A DNA stretch of 64,000 nucleotides from Bacillus sp. AFS041924 (GCF_002577195.1 NZ_NULG01000030.1:51380-115379); one strand, 5' to 3'; counted from the stretch's first letter, positions 21,336 through 30,953 are shown. Notes: generated from the letters alone by a model not told the origin. A program made the numbers and translations.

Positions 21336-22364
21336 TTAAAGGGAACATCCTTTAATTAACTCTTTTGCAGCTCCTTCGTCTGTGACGAGGATATTTACAT
21401 GACCTTTCTTTAAGAAAGAAGCCATTGCTTTAGCTTTAGAAGATCCTCCAGATACTGCAAGTACATATGGTATATTCTCCAATTCGTTCAGTTGTAAACC
21501 AATTGTTCTTACTCTGTAAACAACTTCACCATTTTCATTAAAGTAATATCCAAATGCCTCTCCTACAGCTTCAGATTCAGTTAAGATTTCTAACTGTTCC
21601 GATGAAGACTGTCTTCGTTTAGCCATTGTAAATGCATCTCCAATGCCGTGTACGACAATTGAAGAAGATCGAATTAAATTTAGAACCTCTTTTACTCTTG
21701 GTTCTTCCATCATAGTGAGATATGCTTCTTCACTAAGTTCATCTGGTAAATGCAGTAAACGATAATTACCTTTTGCCATTTCAGCCATTTTTGCACAAAT
21801 CGTATTCGCTTGGTTTCTTACTTCTTCGCCTAAGCCGCCTCGTGCTGGTACAAATAAGGTATTTAAATCTTTAGATTCATCATTCATCATTTCAGCTACG
21901 GCAGCTAAAGTGGAACCACCGGTAACAGCAACAATATTATTTGTTTCTAGCCTTTGGTTTATACAACCGACAGCAGCACGACCCATCTCCTTTTTTACCC
22001 AGTCCAGTTCGTCACTATCACCTGAAACAACAATGACTTCCTTCAGATTAAATGTATCTTTAAGCAAGTCTTCGATGTTTTTCAAACCGAATAGTTCACG
22101 CATTGGTTCTTCTAGGTCTAGAAGTAAACTTAGGCCTTCATCCGTTAATGTCATACCCGAAGATGCAACATTAATCAATCTTTGCTCTTTTAATAAAGCA
22201 ACTTCTGATCTAAGTACTCTTTCTGTTAACCCTACACTTGCAGACAAGTTTCTTCGACCAATCGGCTGCATAATTCGTATATACTGTAAGATTTGAAATC
22301 TCTTTTGGATAACAGGTATTAGATCAGGTAATAATTTTTGTTGTAGCTTTAAAATATGGTTCAT
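21336..22364 (-). CDS. cggR: Central glycolytic genes repressor CggR
   Basis: The 342-residue SorC/DeoR-type repressor senses fructose-1,6-bisphosphate and controls the gapA operon. The N-terminal winged helix contains RFQILQYIRIMQPIGRRNLSASVGLTERVLRSEVALLKEQ. The C-terminal sugar-phosphate domain carries VSGDSDE, AVTGGSTLAAVAEMM, PARGGLGEEV and AVSGGSSKAKAM. The ATG at 22364 has AGAGGAG 7 nt upstream; two in-frame starts further up lie in or before that site. A nearly canonical CggR operator lies 34-69 bp upstream, so it represses itself and the whole glycolytic operon. Confidence 0.97.
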   Translation of the reverse strand: MNHILKLQQKLLPDLIPVIQKRFQILQYIRIMQPIGRRNLSASVGLTERVLRSEVALLKEQRLINVASSGMTLTDEGLSLLLDLEEPMRELFGLKNIEDLLKDTFNLKEVIVVSGDSDELDWVKKEMGRAAVGCINQRLETNNIVAVTGGSTLAAVAEMMNDESKDLNTLFVPARGGLGEEVRNQANTICAKMAEMAKGNYRLLHLPDELSEEAYLTMMEEPRVKEVLNLIRSSSIVVHGIGDAFTMAKRRQSSSEQLEILTESEAVGEAFGYYFNENGEVVYRVRTIGLQLNELENIPYVLAVSGGSSKAKAMASFLKKGHVNILVTDEGAAKELIKGCSL

Positions 22365-22397
22365 TTTCATCTCCTCTTTCACAGAGTATTCACTTGG

Positions 22398-22433
22398 GTC
22401 TAAATGTGTCCCACTATGACATATTATGTCCCA
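22398..22433 (-). promoter_or_regulatory. CggR operator
   Basis: On the minus strand the sequence is TGGGAC-N6-TGTC-N4-TGGGAC-N6-AGAC. The B. subtilis operator is CGGGAC-N6-TGTC-N4-CGGGAC-N6-TGTC: every spacing agrees and only three of twenty defined bases differ. Confidence 0.9.
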
Positions 22434-22436
22434 CTT

Positions 22437-22464
22437 GTTTTAAAAAAATTACAGCGTTTTTCAA
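22437..22464 (-). promoter_or_regulatory. Candidate cggR-gapA promoter
   Basis: TTGAAA (22464-22459) and TAAAAC (22442-22437) with 16 bp between, immediately upstream of the CggR operator, as expected for a roadblock-type repressor. Confidence 0.45.
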
Positions 22465-22504
22465 CGTTGTTTTTTTGAACAAGATTTACTCCTGAAGTGA
22501 AATA

Positions 22505-22533
22505 ACCCTGCTACATTTACATTGTAACAGGGT
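22505..22533 (-). terminator. Terminator downstream of rpoN / thioredoxin-fold gene
   Basis: ACCCTG-C-TACA and TGTA-A-CAGGGT pair with one mismatch. The minus-strand 3' side is only moderately T-rich (TTATTTC), so it may leak into cggR. Confidence 0.6.
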
Positions 22534-22556
22534 CGTTCATTTCTTTCAACTGATAA

Positions 22557-22796
22557 CTACCTATTAATTGCATTTAATATGTCAATCTTATGAATTTTTC
22601 CGTATGCAACGGTTTCCCCATTCATTTGAATAACAGGGATCATTAGTTGATATTCCTCTAATAATGCATCATCAGAATAAATATCAATTTCATTTACTTC
22701 GATTTCATAATCCGATTGAACCGAACGAATTGCTTCTTTTGCCTCTTCACATAATCCACAATTCTCTTTTGTAAATAATGTTAATTTAATCGACAT
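22557..22796 (-). CDS. Glutaredoxin/thioredoxin-fold protein (DUF836-like)
   Basis: This 79-residue protein has the fold of a small glutaredoxin: LTLFTKENCGLCEEAKEAI with a CxxC-type CGLC at 14-17, an alpha/beta segment, and the cis-proline region MIPVIQMNGETVAYGKI. It is probably a cytosolic thiol-disulfide exchange protein. It starts 12 bp after the rpoN stop and is likely co-transcribed with it. Its partner is unknown. Confidence 0.85.
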   Translation of the reverse strand: MSIKLTLFTKENCGLCEEAKEAIRSVQSDYEIEVNEIDIYSDDALLEEYQLMIPVIQMNGETVAYGKIHKIDILNAINR

Positions 22797-22808
22797 CCAA
22801 TTCTCCTT

Positions 22809-24110
22809 TTAACTAAAGCGCTTTCGTTTTGATGAACCTGGAATTCTAAGTATATCTCTATATTTGGCAACAGTTCTTCTAGAAATTTCCACTCCATGTT
22901 TTGCCGCTAATAATTCTACAAGCTTTTGATCCGATAATGGTTTTTCTTTGTTTTCTTCATCTACTAGTTGCTTGATAAATACTTGCACACTTGTTGATGC
23001 AAGCTCTTCACCATCAACATTGACGCCTTGATGGAAAAATTTCTTCATTTCAAATAATCCAAACGGTGTCTGTACATATTTATTTTTACAAGTACGACTA
23101 ATTGTCGACTCATGTAATGAAAGCTCTTCAGCAATCTCTTTTAATGTAAGAGTTTTTAAATTGGCAGGGCCTTTTTCAAAAAAAGCTATTTGCTTTCGAA
23201 GAATACAATTCATAACTGATAACATCGTTGATTTACGTTCTTCTAAGCTCTTCATTAACCAATTAACTTGTGTATTTTTATCCTTTAAATACGTTGATAC
23301 TTCCTTCTCATGTTGGCCATTTAAAATGGAAGAATATTCATTAAGTACTTTTAAACGAGGCATAATTTTATCATTAATAAGTACAACAAATTCTCCACCT
23401 ATTTTTTCAACCGATAAATCAGGAGCCACATAATTTACTTGGTCTTGGAAATAATTTAAACCAGGTCTAGGCTGAAGCGTTAAAATTAAATCAATTTCTT
23501 TTTGCAAATCGGGCAAGCTAATCTTAAGCTTCTTTGCAATTTCTTTCCAGTTCTTATTTACAAAAAGGTCAAAATAATCATTAATCACCTGTTTGGCAAT
23601 TGTTGTATCAGTCTCCAGGCCATTTAGTTGGATTAATAAGCATTCTTTAACGGATCTTGCCCCGACTCCTGCGGGTTCAAAACGTTGAAGTATTTCAATG
23701 CAGATTTGTAACAGAACATAAGATATATTTAATTCTTGTATTAGCTCCTCATCTGACTCCATCAAAAATCCATTTTTATCTAAGTTATAAATCAAATATT
23801 TAATAATTCTATATTCCTCATTATCAATTTTCAACTCATTTAACTGACTAACAAGTTCCTCTTGTAATGTCTCTGTCCTTCGAGTATATAACTCCATTCC
23901 TTGTCCGCTGGAAGTAGTTTGTTGTTTGATTTTTGAAGAAGAGTATTCGGTATAAGGAGTTTCGACTTCAATTAAGGGATTTTCTAATGATTGCTCAAAT
24001 AAAAAATCAGTAAGTTCTTGGGCATTGAATTGAAGCATTGTAATGGCTTGTCGTAGTTCCTGAGTCATCGCAAGTTTCAATGATTGTTTTTGCATTAAAT
24101 TCATTTCCAT
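22809..24110 (-). CDS. rpoN: RNA polymerase sigma-54 factor (SigL/RpoN)
   Basis: The 433-residue factor directs RNA polymerase to -24/-12 promoters and needs an ATP-dependent activator. Region I is glutamine- and leucine-rich (MNLMQKQSLKLAMTQELRQAITMLQ), followed by the core-binding domain (EPAGVGARSVKECLL), the helix-turn-helix (TLKEIAEELSLHESTISRTCKNK) and the C-terminal RpoN box ISRRTVAKYRDIL that contacts -24. It is divergent from an AAA+ activator gene, and two matching promoters lie 7-10 kb away. In B. subtilis this factor is SigL. Confidence 0.97.
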   Translation of the reverse strand: MEMNLMQKQSLKLAMTQELRQAITMLQFNAQELTDFLFEQSLENPLIEVETPYTEYSSSKIKQQTTSSGQGMELYTRRTETLQEELVSQLNELKIDNEEYRIIKYLIYNLDKNGFLMESDEELIQELNISYVLLQICIEILQRFEPAGVGARSVKECLLIQLNGLETDTTIAKQVINDYFDLFVNKNWKEIAKKLKISLPDLQKEIDLILTLQPRPGLNYFQDQVNYVAPDLSVEKIGGEFVVLINDKIMPRLKVLNEYSSILNGQHEKEVSTYLKDKNTQVNWLMKSLEERKSTMLSVMNCILRKQIAFFEKGPANLKTLTLKEIAEELSLHESTISRTCKNKYVQTPFGLFEMKKFFHQGVNVDGEELASTSVQVFIKQLVDEENKEKPLSDQKLVELLAAKHGVEISRRTVAKYRDILRIPGSSKRKRFS

Positions 24111-24194
24111 ACTACTTCACTCCCTTATTACTATTTTACTCGATATTTAACTTTTTCATAGTACTTGACGAATTGTTATACTAATTAAAATATA

Positions 24195-24223
24195 GTGAAA
24201 ACGTTTACTTTTTCCTGTATAGT
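24195..24223 (+). promoter_or_regulatory. Activator promoter overlapped by a cre site
   Basis: GTGAAA (24195-24200) and TATAGT (24218-24223) with a 17-bp spacer fit sigma-A. TGAAAACGTTTACT (24196-24209) is a strong match to the CcpA catabolite-response element and covers the -35 box, so glucose should shut off the activator gene. Confidence 0.7.
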
Positions 24224-24258
24224 AAAAGTATACAACTCTTTATTATGGGTGGGCCATT

Positions 24259-26982
24259 ATGAATAGAAAAAACCAGATTTACAAAGTTTTTCTTCAAAGT
24301 AAGGAGCAAGGTTTTACTGCGATTGAAATCGCTCAAAAGCTAAGTTTAGACAGAGCAAACGTTAGCAGTGATTTAAATAAATTAGTCAAAGAAGGACTAT
24401 TAATTAAAACAAATTCTAGACCGGTCGTATTTAAACTCCAATCTAATACTATACAACAAACGAATAAATCTCAAATCAGTCCTGCAAGTTCGGAGTATAA
24501 ACATGAATATTTTTATGAAGAAAATATTAGTTTAAGACCTGTGATTGAAAAAGCAAGATCAGCTATTCTTTATCCACCAAATGGGATGCATACATTAATT
24601 CTAGGTGAGACGGGTGTTGGTAAATCTGCTTTTGCTAAAAGAATGCATGATTTCGCAATTCGGTCAAATATTCTAGAAAAGGATTCTCCATTCATTATTT
24701 TTAACTGTGCAGACTATGCGAATAATCCACAACTATTACTAGGTCAGCTTTTTGGTGTAAGAAAAGGTGCTTATACAGGTGCAACTGAGCAAAAGGGTTT
24801 ACTAGAAAAAGCAAATAATGGAATTTTATTTTTAGATGAGGTCCATCGTCTTACTCCTGAAGGTCAAGAAATGTTATTTACATTTATAGATTACAAGTTG
24901 TATAGAAGACTAGGCGAGACCGAGAACGAGAGAACGTCGAATGTTCTTATTATTTCAGCCACAACAGAAGATCCAAAATCAACTTTATTATCAACATTTA
25001 CAAGACGAATTCCTATGGTCATTACATTGCCAGCACTGCGTGATCGAACATACGAAGAAAGATTTACACTCATTAAGCGATTTTTCACTGAAGAAAGTCT
25101 TCGTCTTGGAAAAGAAATAGTAGTCAGTGCAAATACAATCCGCTCTTTTCTTTTTTACCCGTGTCAAAACAATATCGGTCAACTTAAAGCCGACATTCAA
25201 TTAGCTTGTGCAAAAGCCTATGCAGATTTTATTACGCATAAACATGACAAAGTACGTATTTATAGTACAGATTTGAACTGGTATGTGAAGGAAGGCTTAT
25301 TCATCGAAAAAAAGGTGAAGCATACTATTACACTGTTAAATGAGCATTTCGAATTTTCACCAACAAAAGGGATCACAAGCAATTCACAAATGGATCGTTC
25401 TTCAGATACAATTTATGATCGAATTGACACAAAATATGAAGAACTGAAACAACGCGGCGTTGCACAGGACGAGTTATCTTTACTAATGGAGAACGATATT
25501 GAAAGTTATTTTACACATTATTTAACTTCTATTAATCGCAAACTATCTAGTAAAGAAAATGTCCAAAAAATAATAAAGCCTGAAATTGTTACACTAACTG
25601 AAAAGGTATTAAAACTAGCAGAAGAAAAGCTAAATAAGAGATTTAACGAAAAAATACTTGTGGCACTTAGCCTACACATCCAAACGCTATTACAACGAAT
25701 TCAGTCAAACAAGAAGATTTACCATCCAAATATAACGCAAATTCGAGATCAATATAAAAACGAGTTTTCCGTTTCAATCGAATGTGTAAAAATGATTGAA
25801 GATTTCTCAAATGTTTCAATTCCATTTGATGAAGTAGCATTTATTACGATGTTTTTTGTATATGGAAACGAAGATTTTAAAGTGTTGAGTTCAAACGTAA
25901 AAGTAATTGTATTGGCTCACGGTAATGGAATTGCTAGAGAAATGGCGAATGTAACAAACGAACTGCTAGAAAATGAAGAAGTTATCGGGATTGATATGCC
26001 ATTAAGTGAACCTCCACAGGATTTTTTAATTCGTGTAAAAGACTATATTAAATCTTTAGGTAAATTAAATGGTATTCTACTTTGCATCGATATGGGATCA
26101 TTGGCGTATATCGGTGACATAATTGAAGCTGAGTTTACAATTCCTGTACGTGTGATTCAAATGGTAAGTACTGCACATGTTATAGAAGCTTCTAGAAAAG
26201 CAACGCTAGGTTATAATTTAGATGAGCTTTATCAAGATGTGCGGAATTTAACAACTTTCTTCATCAATTCTCATGCGAATAAAGCGAAACAACCAGAATT
26301 TAATCGTTCTGTGATTTTAACGGCGTGTCTGACTGGTCAGGGAAGTGCAATAGCCATTAAAAATATACTAGCGAATAACTTGGTCTATGATAAAGAGATG
26401 CTAGAAATCGTACCAATTAGCCTTTTAAATAAAGATGAATTACAAAAAATGTTAAATGATATATCTAAAGAACGAAGCATCGTTTGTATTGTTTCAAATT
26501 TTGATATAAATGTTCCATTCAATACATTCCATTTACAAGATGTATTAAATATGAAAGCGACAAAGACGATACAAGAATTGATAACTTACGAAGAAACGTA
26601 TTTAAAAATGGCAGAAACATTACAGGATACGATTTCTTTAAAGGATGCTAAAAAAGTCATCAGTGTGATTAGGCGTGCTTTAAATGATATACAAATCCAA
26701 ACAAATAAGTTTTTCAAAAATGAGGATTTGATGGGAATTGTTATTCATATGAGCTGCATGATTGATCGAATTCAAAACTCACAGCCTTTAATTCCATTTA
26801 AAGACAAAGAAGATAAAATAAATAGTGACTATCTGCTATATTTAAAAATTAAAAAAATACTGCAACAAATTGAGGAATCTTGTGACATTATCATACCTGA
26901 TGATGAAATATGTTATTTGATGGAATTTTATTCTAGAAATGACAAAGAACAACAGGAGCAGAAAAAGAAAAATATCTATTAA
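24259..26982 (+). CDS. Sigma-54-dependent activator with PRD and EII domains (LevR/CelR type)
   Basis: The 907-residue regulator contains, in order: a winged helix (1-60); an AAA+ domain with Walker A GETGVGKS (116-123), GAYTGA (170-175, the sigma-54 contact) and Walker B ILFLDE (189-194); a PRD (about 445-540, His473); an EIIA-mannose-like domain (about 547-660, His554 in VLAHGNG); an EIIB-gat-like domain (about 684-770, Cys690 in TACLTGQG); and a second PRD (about 795-900, His830). PTS phosphorylation of such histidines tunes activity to sugar supply and catabolite state. It is divergent from rpoN and should drive the two sigma-54 PTS operons. The ribosome site is weak (GGGTGGG). Confidence 0.95.
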   Translation: MNRKNQIYKVFLQSKEQGFTAIEIAQKLSLDRANVSSDLNKLVKEGLLIKTNSRPVVFKLQSNTIQQTNKSQISPASSEYKHEYFYEENISLRPVIEKARSAILYPPNGMHTLILGETGVGKSAFAKRMHDFAIRSNILEKDSPFIIFNCADYANNPQLLLGQLFGVRKGAYTGATEQKGLLEKANNGILFLDEVHRLTPEGQEMLFTFIDYKLYRRLGETENERTSNVLIISATTEDPKSTLLSTFTRRIPMVITLPALRDRTYEERFTLIKRFFTEESLRLGKEIVVSANTIRSFLFYPCQNNIGQLKADIQLACAKAYADFITHKHDKVRIYSTDLNWYVKEGLFIEKKVKHTITLLNEHFEFSPTKGITSNSQMDRSSDTIYDRIDTKYEELKQRGVAQDELSLLMENDIESYFTHYLTSINRKLSSKENVQKIIKPEIVTLTEKVLKLAEEKLNKRFNEKILVALSLHIQTLLQRIQSNKKIYHPNITQIRDQYKNEFSVSIECVKMIEDFSNVSIPFDEVAFITMFFVYGNEDFKVLSSNVKVIVLAHGNGIAREMANVTNELLENEEVIGIDMPLSEPPQDFLIRVKDYIKSLGKLNGILLCIDMGSLAYIGDIIEAEFTIPVRVIQMVSTAHVIEASRKATLGYNLDELYQDVRNLTTFFINSHANKAKQPEFNRSVILTACLTGQGSAIAIKNILANNLVYDKEMLEIVPISLLNKDELQKMLNDISKERSIVCIVSNFDINVPFNTFHLQDVLNMKATKTIQELITYEETYLKMAETLQDTISLKDAKKVISVIRRALNDIQIQTNKFFKNEDLMGIVIHMSCMIDRIQNSQPLIPFKDKEDKINSDYLLYLKIKKILQQIEESCDIIIPDDEICYLMEFYSRNDKEQQEQKKKNIY

Positions 26983-26992
26983 AATAGACGAT

Positions 26993-27030
26993 AAAAGCCA
27001 GTTACTTCACTTAGAAGAAACTGGCTTTTT
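26993..27030. terminator. Bidirectional terminator between activator and chbG
   Basis: AAAAGCCAGTT and AACTGGCTTTT pair around a 15-nt loop, with a T5 run on the plus strand and an A-rich opposite side. It ends both convergent units. Confidence 0.9.
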
Positions 27031-27040
27031 ACATTCTATA

Positions 27041-27757
27041 TTAATATTTTACTAGCTCTACTCCCTCTGGAAGATTTGCATTCGTTAAAATATCAAGTTC
27101 TGTTAATCGTTCAAAACAATATGAAGTACCATTTTTCAAATGATTATCTACTAAAGCAGGATGCACCATAACTTCTACAGAATCTACGCCTTTATTGATT
27201 TTTTCTTTTATCGTCTCGAAATAGGTTACTGGAATTTCATTTCCATAAAAATCTGTTAAAAATTGGTCCGTAAATGGTTTAATTCCATCAATCTGACTGT
27301 TTGGAGAAACACGGACTGGAAGATCATACTTTTGAGATAGATTCGCAATAACTGGGTGTAAAAGAGGGATCATGTGTACATGGTGATGACTATCGAGATG
27401 CGTCGGTTTCAAGCCATAAGAAAGGAATTTTTGAATTTGTGCATCCCATTCCTTTTCTACCTCTTCTACATGAACATCTGGATTATCATACCAATAACTG
27501 TTCTTAAGAAATGCGCCATTTTGGTCTACAATTGTTTGTATATCAGTTAATAAAGGTTTTCCCGCTGTTAAGACAAGATGTACACCAAGTCCTAATGTAG
27601 GATGTAATTTTGCTAATTCAATTCCATGCTCTACAGCAAACATATTCATCATCATCGTTGCAGAATTCACTATGCCATTCAAGTGAGCTTCAATAATGCC
27701 ATAATTTACACCTTTTGAATATCCGAAATCATCTGCATTTACAATCAGTTTTGTCAT
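27041..27757 (-). CDS. chbG: ChbG/YdjC carbohydrate deacetylase
   Basis: The 238-residue protein belongs to the YdjC/ChbG family, which removes an acetyl group from diacetylchitobiose-type sugars, as the phosphate ester in E. coli. Metal ligands are visible in VNADDFGYS (Asp-Asp), HLDSHHHVHMIP (His cluster), and the late EVMVHPAL. The ATG at 27757 follows GGAAGG; longer in-frame starts lack one. It is the last gene of PTS operon 1, behind a GH4 glycosidase, which suggests the operon handles acetylated amino-sugar disaccharides as well as or instead of cellobiose. Confidence 0.88.
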   Translation of the reverse strand: MTKLIVNADDFGYSKGVNYGIIEAHLNGIVNSATMMMNMFAVEHGIELAKLHPTLGLGVHLVLTAGKPLLTDIQTIVDQNGAFLKNSYWYDNPDVHVEEVEKEWDAQIQKFLSYGLKPTHLDSHHHVHMIPLLHPVIANLSQKYDLPVRVSPNSQIDGIKPFTDQFLTDFYGNEIPVTYFETIKEKINKGVDSVEVMVHPALVDNHLKNGTSYCFERLTELDILTNANLPEGVELVKY

Positions 27758-27845
27758 CTTTCCTTCCCCTTTTTCTTTTAGTATCATCAAAAAGGGATGT
27801 ACTCTTTTGTTCGAGCTACATCCCTCCTTTAAATCAATTAAAACG

Positions 27846-29183
27846 TTAATTTGCTGCTACTTTTTCGTTTTTGAAAAATTGAGGTAAATGCTCTTTATGA
27901 GCTTCTAGCATTTCATCAAGAATTTCTTTAGCTAAATTATCAGATCCAACTAGTGGATTAATACACATTGCAAGTAACGCTGTTTTATAGTCACCAGTTA
28001 CACCTGCTTCTGCGGCAACACGTTCAAATGATTTAATTTGTTGAACTAAACCGCGTACGGCAACTGGTAAATCACCCATTGTAAGTGGTTTTGGACCGTC
28101 TTTTGTAATAACAGCACTTACTTCAACAGCACAATCATCAGGAATTGATGCAATTGCACCATTATTCATTGTGTTTACAGGTTGAATATCACCTTTATTA
28201 TTATATAAAGAAGAAATTAATCGACATGCAGCATCACTATAGTACGCTCCTCCGCGTTTTTCTAATTGTGGTGGCTTAATAGTAAGATTAGGGTCTTTAT
28301 ATAATTCAAATAATGATTCTTCTAATTTTTTTACAACTTCAGCACGAGTACCATCTTTTTTCGCTGCTTCAAGTTCTTCTTCAAGCATTACTTTAGATTG
28401 ATAGTAGTAGCGATGATATGGACAAGGAATTGCTCCCAGTGCTTCGATAAAATCTGGATTCCAATCCATTGCTTTAATATTTTGCATTGTCATACTTTCA
28501 GTAGGACGTGCAAACTCACTTACAACGCGACTTGTTACATCTTCACCATCTAATAATACTTTTGTACCATAAACCATGTGATTTAATCCCATAAAATCAA
28601 TGTGAACACGTTCAGACTCTACGCCAAGCGCTTTTGCGATATTCATATGAATATGAATTGGCACATTACATAAACCTACCACTTTACGGAAGTTTGTGTA
28701 TCTTAAAATCGCTTCTGTTAAAATACCTGTAGGATTCGTAAAGTTTACTAACCACGCATTTGGACAAAGTTCTTCGATGTCTTTAACGATGTCTAAAATA
28801 ACTGGAATTGTACGGAGTGCCTTAAACAGTCCACCAGGACCATTTGTTTCTTGACCAATTACTCCATATTTTAAAGGAATACGCTCATCCTTCATACGAG
28901 CTTCTAATAATCCTACACGGAATTGAGTCGTGACAAAATCAGCGTCTTTTAGAGCAGCACGTCGATCTAGTGTTAAATGAATCTCCATAGGAACCCCTGC
29001 TTTTTCTACCATTCTTTTAGCAAGATTTCCAACGATTTCAAGTTTCTCTCTACCTTCTTCAATATCAACTAACCATAACTCTCTTACAGGTAGTTCATCA
29101 TAACGTTTAATAAATCCTTCAATTAATTCTGGAGTATAACTAGAACCGCCACCAATTGTTGCTATTTTAATACCGTTTCTCAT
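27846..29183 (-). CDS. 6-phospho-beta-glucosidase, glycoside hydrolase family 4
   Basis: The 445-residue enzyme is a GH4 hydrolase (CelF/LicH/ChbF type). These NAD- and Mn-dependent enzymes cut phosphorylated disaccharides by an oxidation-elimination route. Landmarks are the Rossmann motif KIATIGGGSSYTPELIEG, QFRVGLLEARMKDE, GLFKALRTIP, the VNFTNPTGI strand, the metal-binding CNVPIHIH and the GLNHMVYG block. The ATG at 29183 has AAGGAGTG upstream; an in-frame extension to 29234 has none. It sits between PTS IIA and chbG. Whether it prefers cellobiose-6-P or chitobiose-6-P cannot be read directly; chbG favours the latter. Confidence 0.93.
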   Translation of the reverse strand: MRNGIKIATIGGGSSYTPELIEGFIKRYDELPVRELWLVDIEEGREKLEIVGNLAKRMVEKAGVPMEIHLTLDRRAALKDADFVTTQFRVGLLEARMKDERIPLKYGVIGQETNGPGGLFKALRTIPVILDIVKDIEELCPNAWLVNFTNPTGILTEAILRYTNFRKVVGLCNVPIHIHMNIAKALGVESERVHIDFMGLNHMVYGTKVLLDGEDVTSRVVSEFARPTESMTMQNIKAMDWNPDFIEALGAIPCPYHRYYYQSKVMLEEELEAAKKDGTRAEVVKKLEESLFELYKDPNLTIKPPQLEKRGGAYYSDAACRLISSLYNNKGDIQPVNTMNNGAIASIPDDCAVEVSAVITKDGPKPLTMGDLPVAVRGLVQQIKSFERVAAEAGVTGDYKTALLAMCINPLVGSDNLAKEILDEMLEAHKEHLPQFFKNEKVAAN

Positions 29184-29254
29184 TTTCTTCACTCCTTCTA
29201 TATGATAGAAGAAAAGTAGTTTTTCATTCTCCAAAACTACTTTTCTATATTCTT

Positions 29255-29575
29255 TTATTTATTTAATTTTTCATGTAAGAAAAGAATTTCTAATACTAAA
29301 TCTCTCATCGTTAGAGCATTCATTAAATGATCCTGAGCATGGATTAATAAAATACTTAATTGAACATTCTCTCCACGTGCTTCACCTTGAATTAATGAAG
29401 TTTGCGCATGATGAGCATGATTTAGTTCTATCTTTGCCTCTTCAATCTTACTATTTGCTTCTTCTATATTACCCGCTCGGGCGGCTTGCATTGCTTCCAT
29501 TAATGAGCTTTTTGCGTTACCTGCGTGTAAGATTAATTGAAATGCTGTTTGCTCGATCGTCATTACAGTACTCAT
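29255..29575 (-). CDS. PTS lactose/cellobiose-family IIA component (operon 1)
   Basis: The 106-residue cytosolic protein carries phosphate from HPr to IIB. It is a three-helix bundle with the family motif LLIHAQDHLMNAL (residues 77-87), which holds the phosphorylated histidine and the metal-binding aspartate. Helix 1 (TAFQLILHAGNAKSSLMEAMQAAR) is typical of the LacF/CelC/ChbA group. It lies 22 bp after IIC. The operon-2 copy at 32009-32329 is a clear paralogue. Confidence 0.94.
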   Translation of the reverse strand: MSTVMTIEQTAFQLILHAGNAKSSLMEAMQAARAGNIEEANSKIEEAKIELNHAHHAQTSLIQGEARGENVQLSILLIHAQDHLMNALTMRDLVLEILFLHEKLNK

Positions 29576-29597
29576 TTCGTATCCTCCTCAAACTGCA

Positions 29598-30953
29598 TTA
29601 CATCGCAGCACTTTGATTATTTGCTGCTTCTCTCATTTTTTTAGCTTCCATACGTCCTTGTAGTGCAACGAATGGTAAATAGATGATTATTGAAATAATT
29701 AGGTTAAATGCTGCTAAAGCTGCACCTGTCCAATGTCCTCCTGTAATCAGCCAACCACCTAAAACTGGTGGAGTTACCCACGGTATACTTGTTGTTACAG
29801 GGTGAACCATTCCTAATGAAATAGCTAAATATGAAATAACTGTTAAGATAATTGGTGTACCTATAAATGGAATTAACCACATTGGATTTAATACGATTGG
29901 CAATCCGAAAAGAACTGGTTCATTAATTTGGAATAAACCTGGTGCTCCCCCTAATGCAATCATTTGTTTATTGCGTTTTCTATTAATTAATATCATTGAA
30001 ATGATTAATCCTAAGGTAGCACCTGATCCACCTAAGAAAACAAATGCATCAAAGAATTGGCCAGCCATTACATTGTATTCACTCCACTTTGTAACACCTT
30101 TTGCTGCTAAATCAATATTTTCATTTCCTAAAGCTGTAAATAATGGTGTTGTAATTCCACCCAGAATATTAGGTCCATGTAATCCAAGAATCCAGAAGAA
30201 GTGAATAAAGAATGCGATACCCATTGCAAATGGTAATGAGTCTGCAGCATTTGTTAATGGCTTAACAAGTACTGAACTTAACCAATCATTGAAATATACG
30301 CCATCAGATAAATATAATCTGAACAACAATCCAATAATTGCGATAATAAAGATCGTTAACATACCTGGTAATAGTTTCGCAAAAGCTTTTGAAACTGCTG
30401 GTGGTACACCATCTGGTAATTTAATGACTAATCGTTTTACCTTTGATAAGCGAACAAAAATTTCTGTTGCGATAATTGCAACGATTATTCCAGTAAAAAG
30501 TGCAGTTGAATTAGTATAAGTAGAGTTTACTAATCCCCAAACACTACCTGTTGCCGTTTCTCCATCTTCTAAAGTAACTGATACAGCATTTAGCGATTGT
30601 GGTACTAATACGAAATATGACGCTAACGCTACAAGCATTGCTTCAAATCCCTCATCACCGTATGAACGAGCTAATTTATAAGCAATCCCTACAACCGCAA
30701 AAACAGTCATAAATGCGAATGTTCCCCACCAGATATCTCCGCCTAATGTCTTCCAATTCAATCCAAAAAGTGCTTCCATCATTTTGTCGTAGCCTTTGAT
30801 TGCTCCGCCTAAATTATTAAATAAAACTGCAAACGAACCTACCATTGTAATGGCAATCATACCGATCAAAGCATCACGTATTGCTAATAAATGACGTTGG
30901 TTACCGAACTTTGCTGCAGTTGGCATTATATATCTTTCTACAAAATTCATCAT
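29598..30953 (-). CDS. PTS lactose/cellobiose-family IIC permease (operon 1)
   Basis: The 451-residue membrane component moves the sugar. About ten membrane segments and lactose-family IIC landmarks are present, such as KFGNQRHLLAIRDALIGMIAI near the N-terminus, the KLPDGVPPAVSKAFAKLLPG loop, HGPNILGGITTPLF, and FQINEPVLFGLPIVLNPMWLIPF. These match ChbC/CelB/LicC proteins. It is 39 bp behind IIB. The operon-2 IIC is nearly collinear and mostly identical in long blocks, so one came from a duplication of the other. Confidence 0.95.
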   Translation of the reverse strand: MMNFVERYIMPTAAKFGNQRHLLAIRDALIGMIAITMVGSFAVLFNNLGGAIKGYDKMMEALFGLNWKTLGGDIWWGTFAFMTVFAVVGIAYKLARSYGDEGFEAMLVALASYFVLVPQSLNAVSVTLEDGETATGSVWGLVNSTYTNSTALFTGIIVAIIATEIFVRLSKVKRLVIKLPDGVPPAVSKAFAKLLPGMLTIFIIAIIGLLFRLYLSDGVYFNDWLSSVLVKPLTNAADSLPFAMGIAFFIHFFWILGLHGPNILGGITTPLFTALGNENIDLAAKGVTKWSEYNVMAGQFFDAFVFLGGSGATLGLIISMILINRKRNKQMIALGGAPGLFQINEPVLFGLPIVLNPMWLIPFIGTPIILTVISYLAISLGMVHPVTTSIPWVTPPVLGGWLITGGHWTGAALAAFNLIISIIIYLPFVALQGRMEAKKMREAANNQSAAM

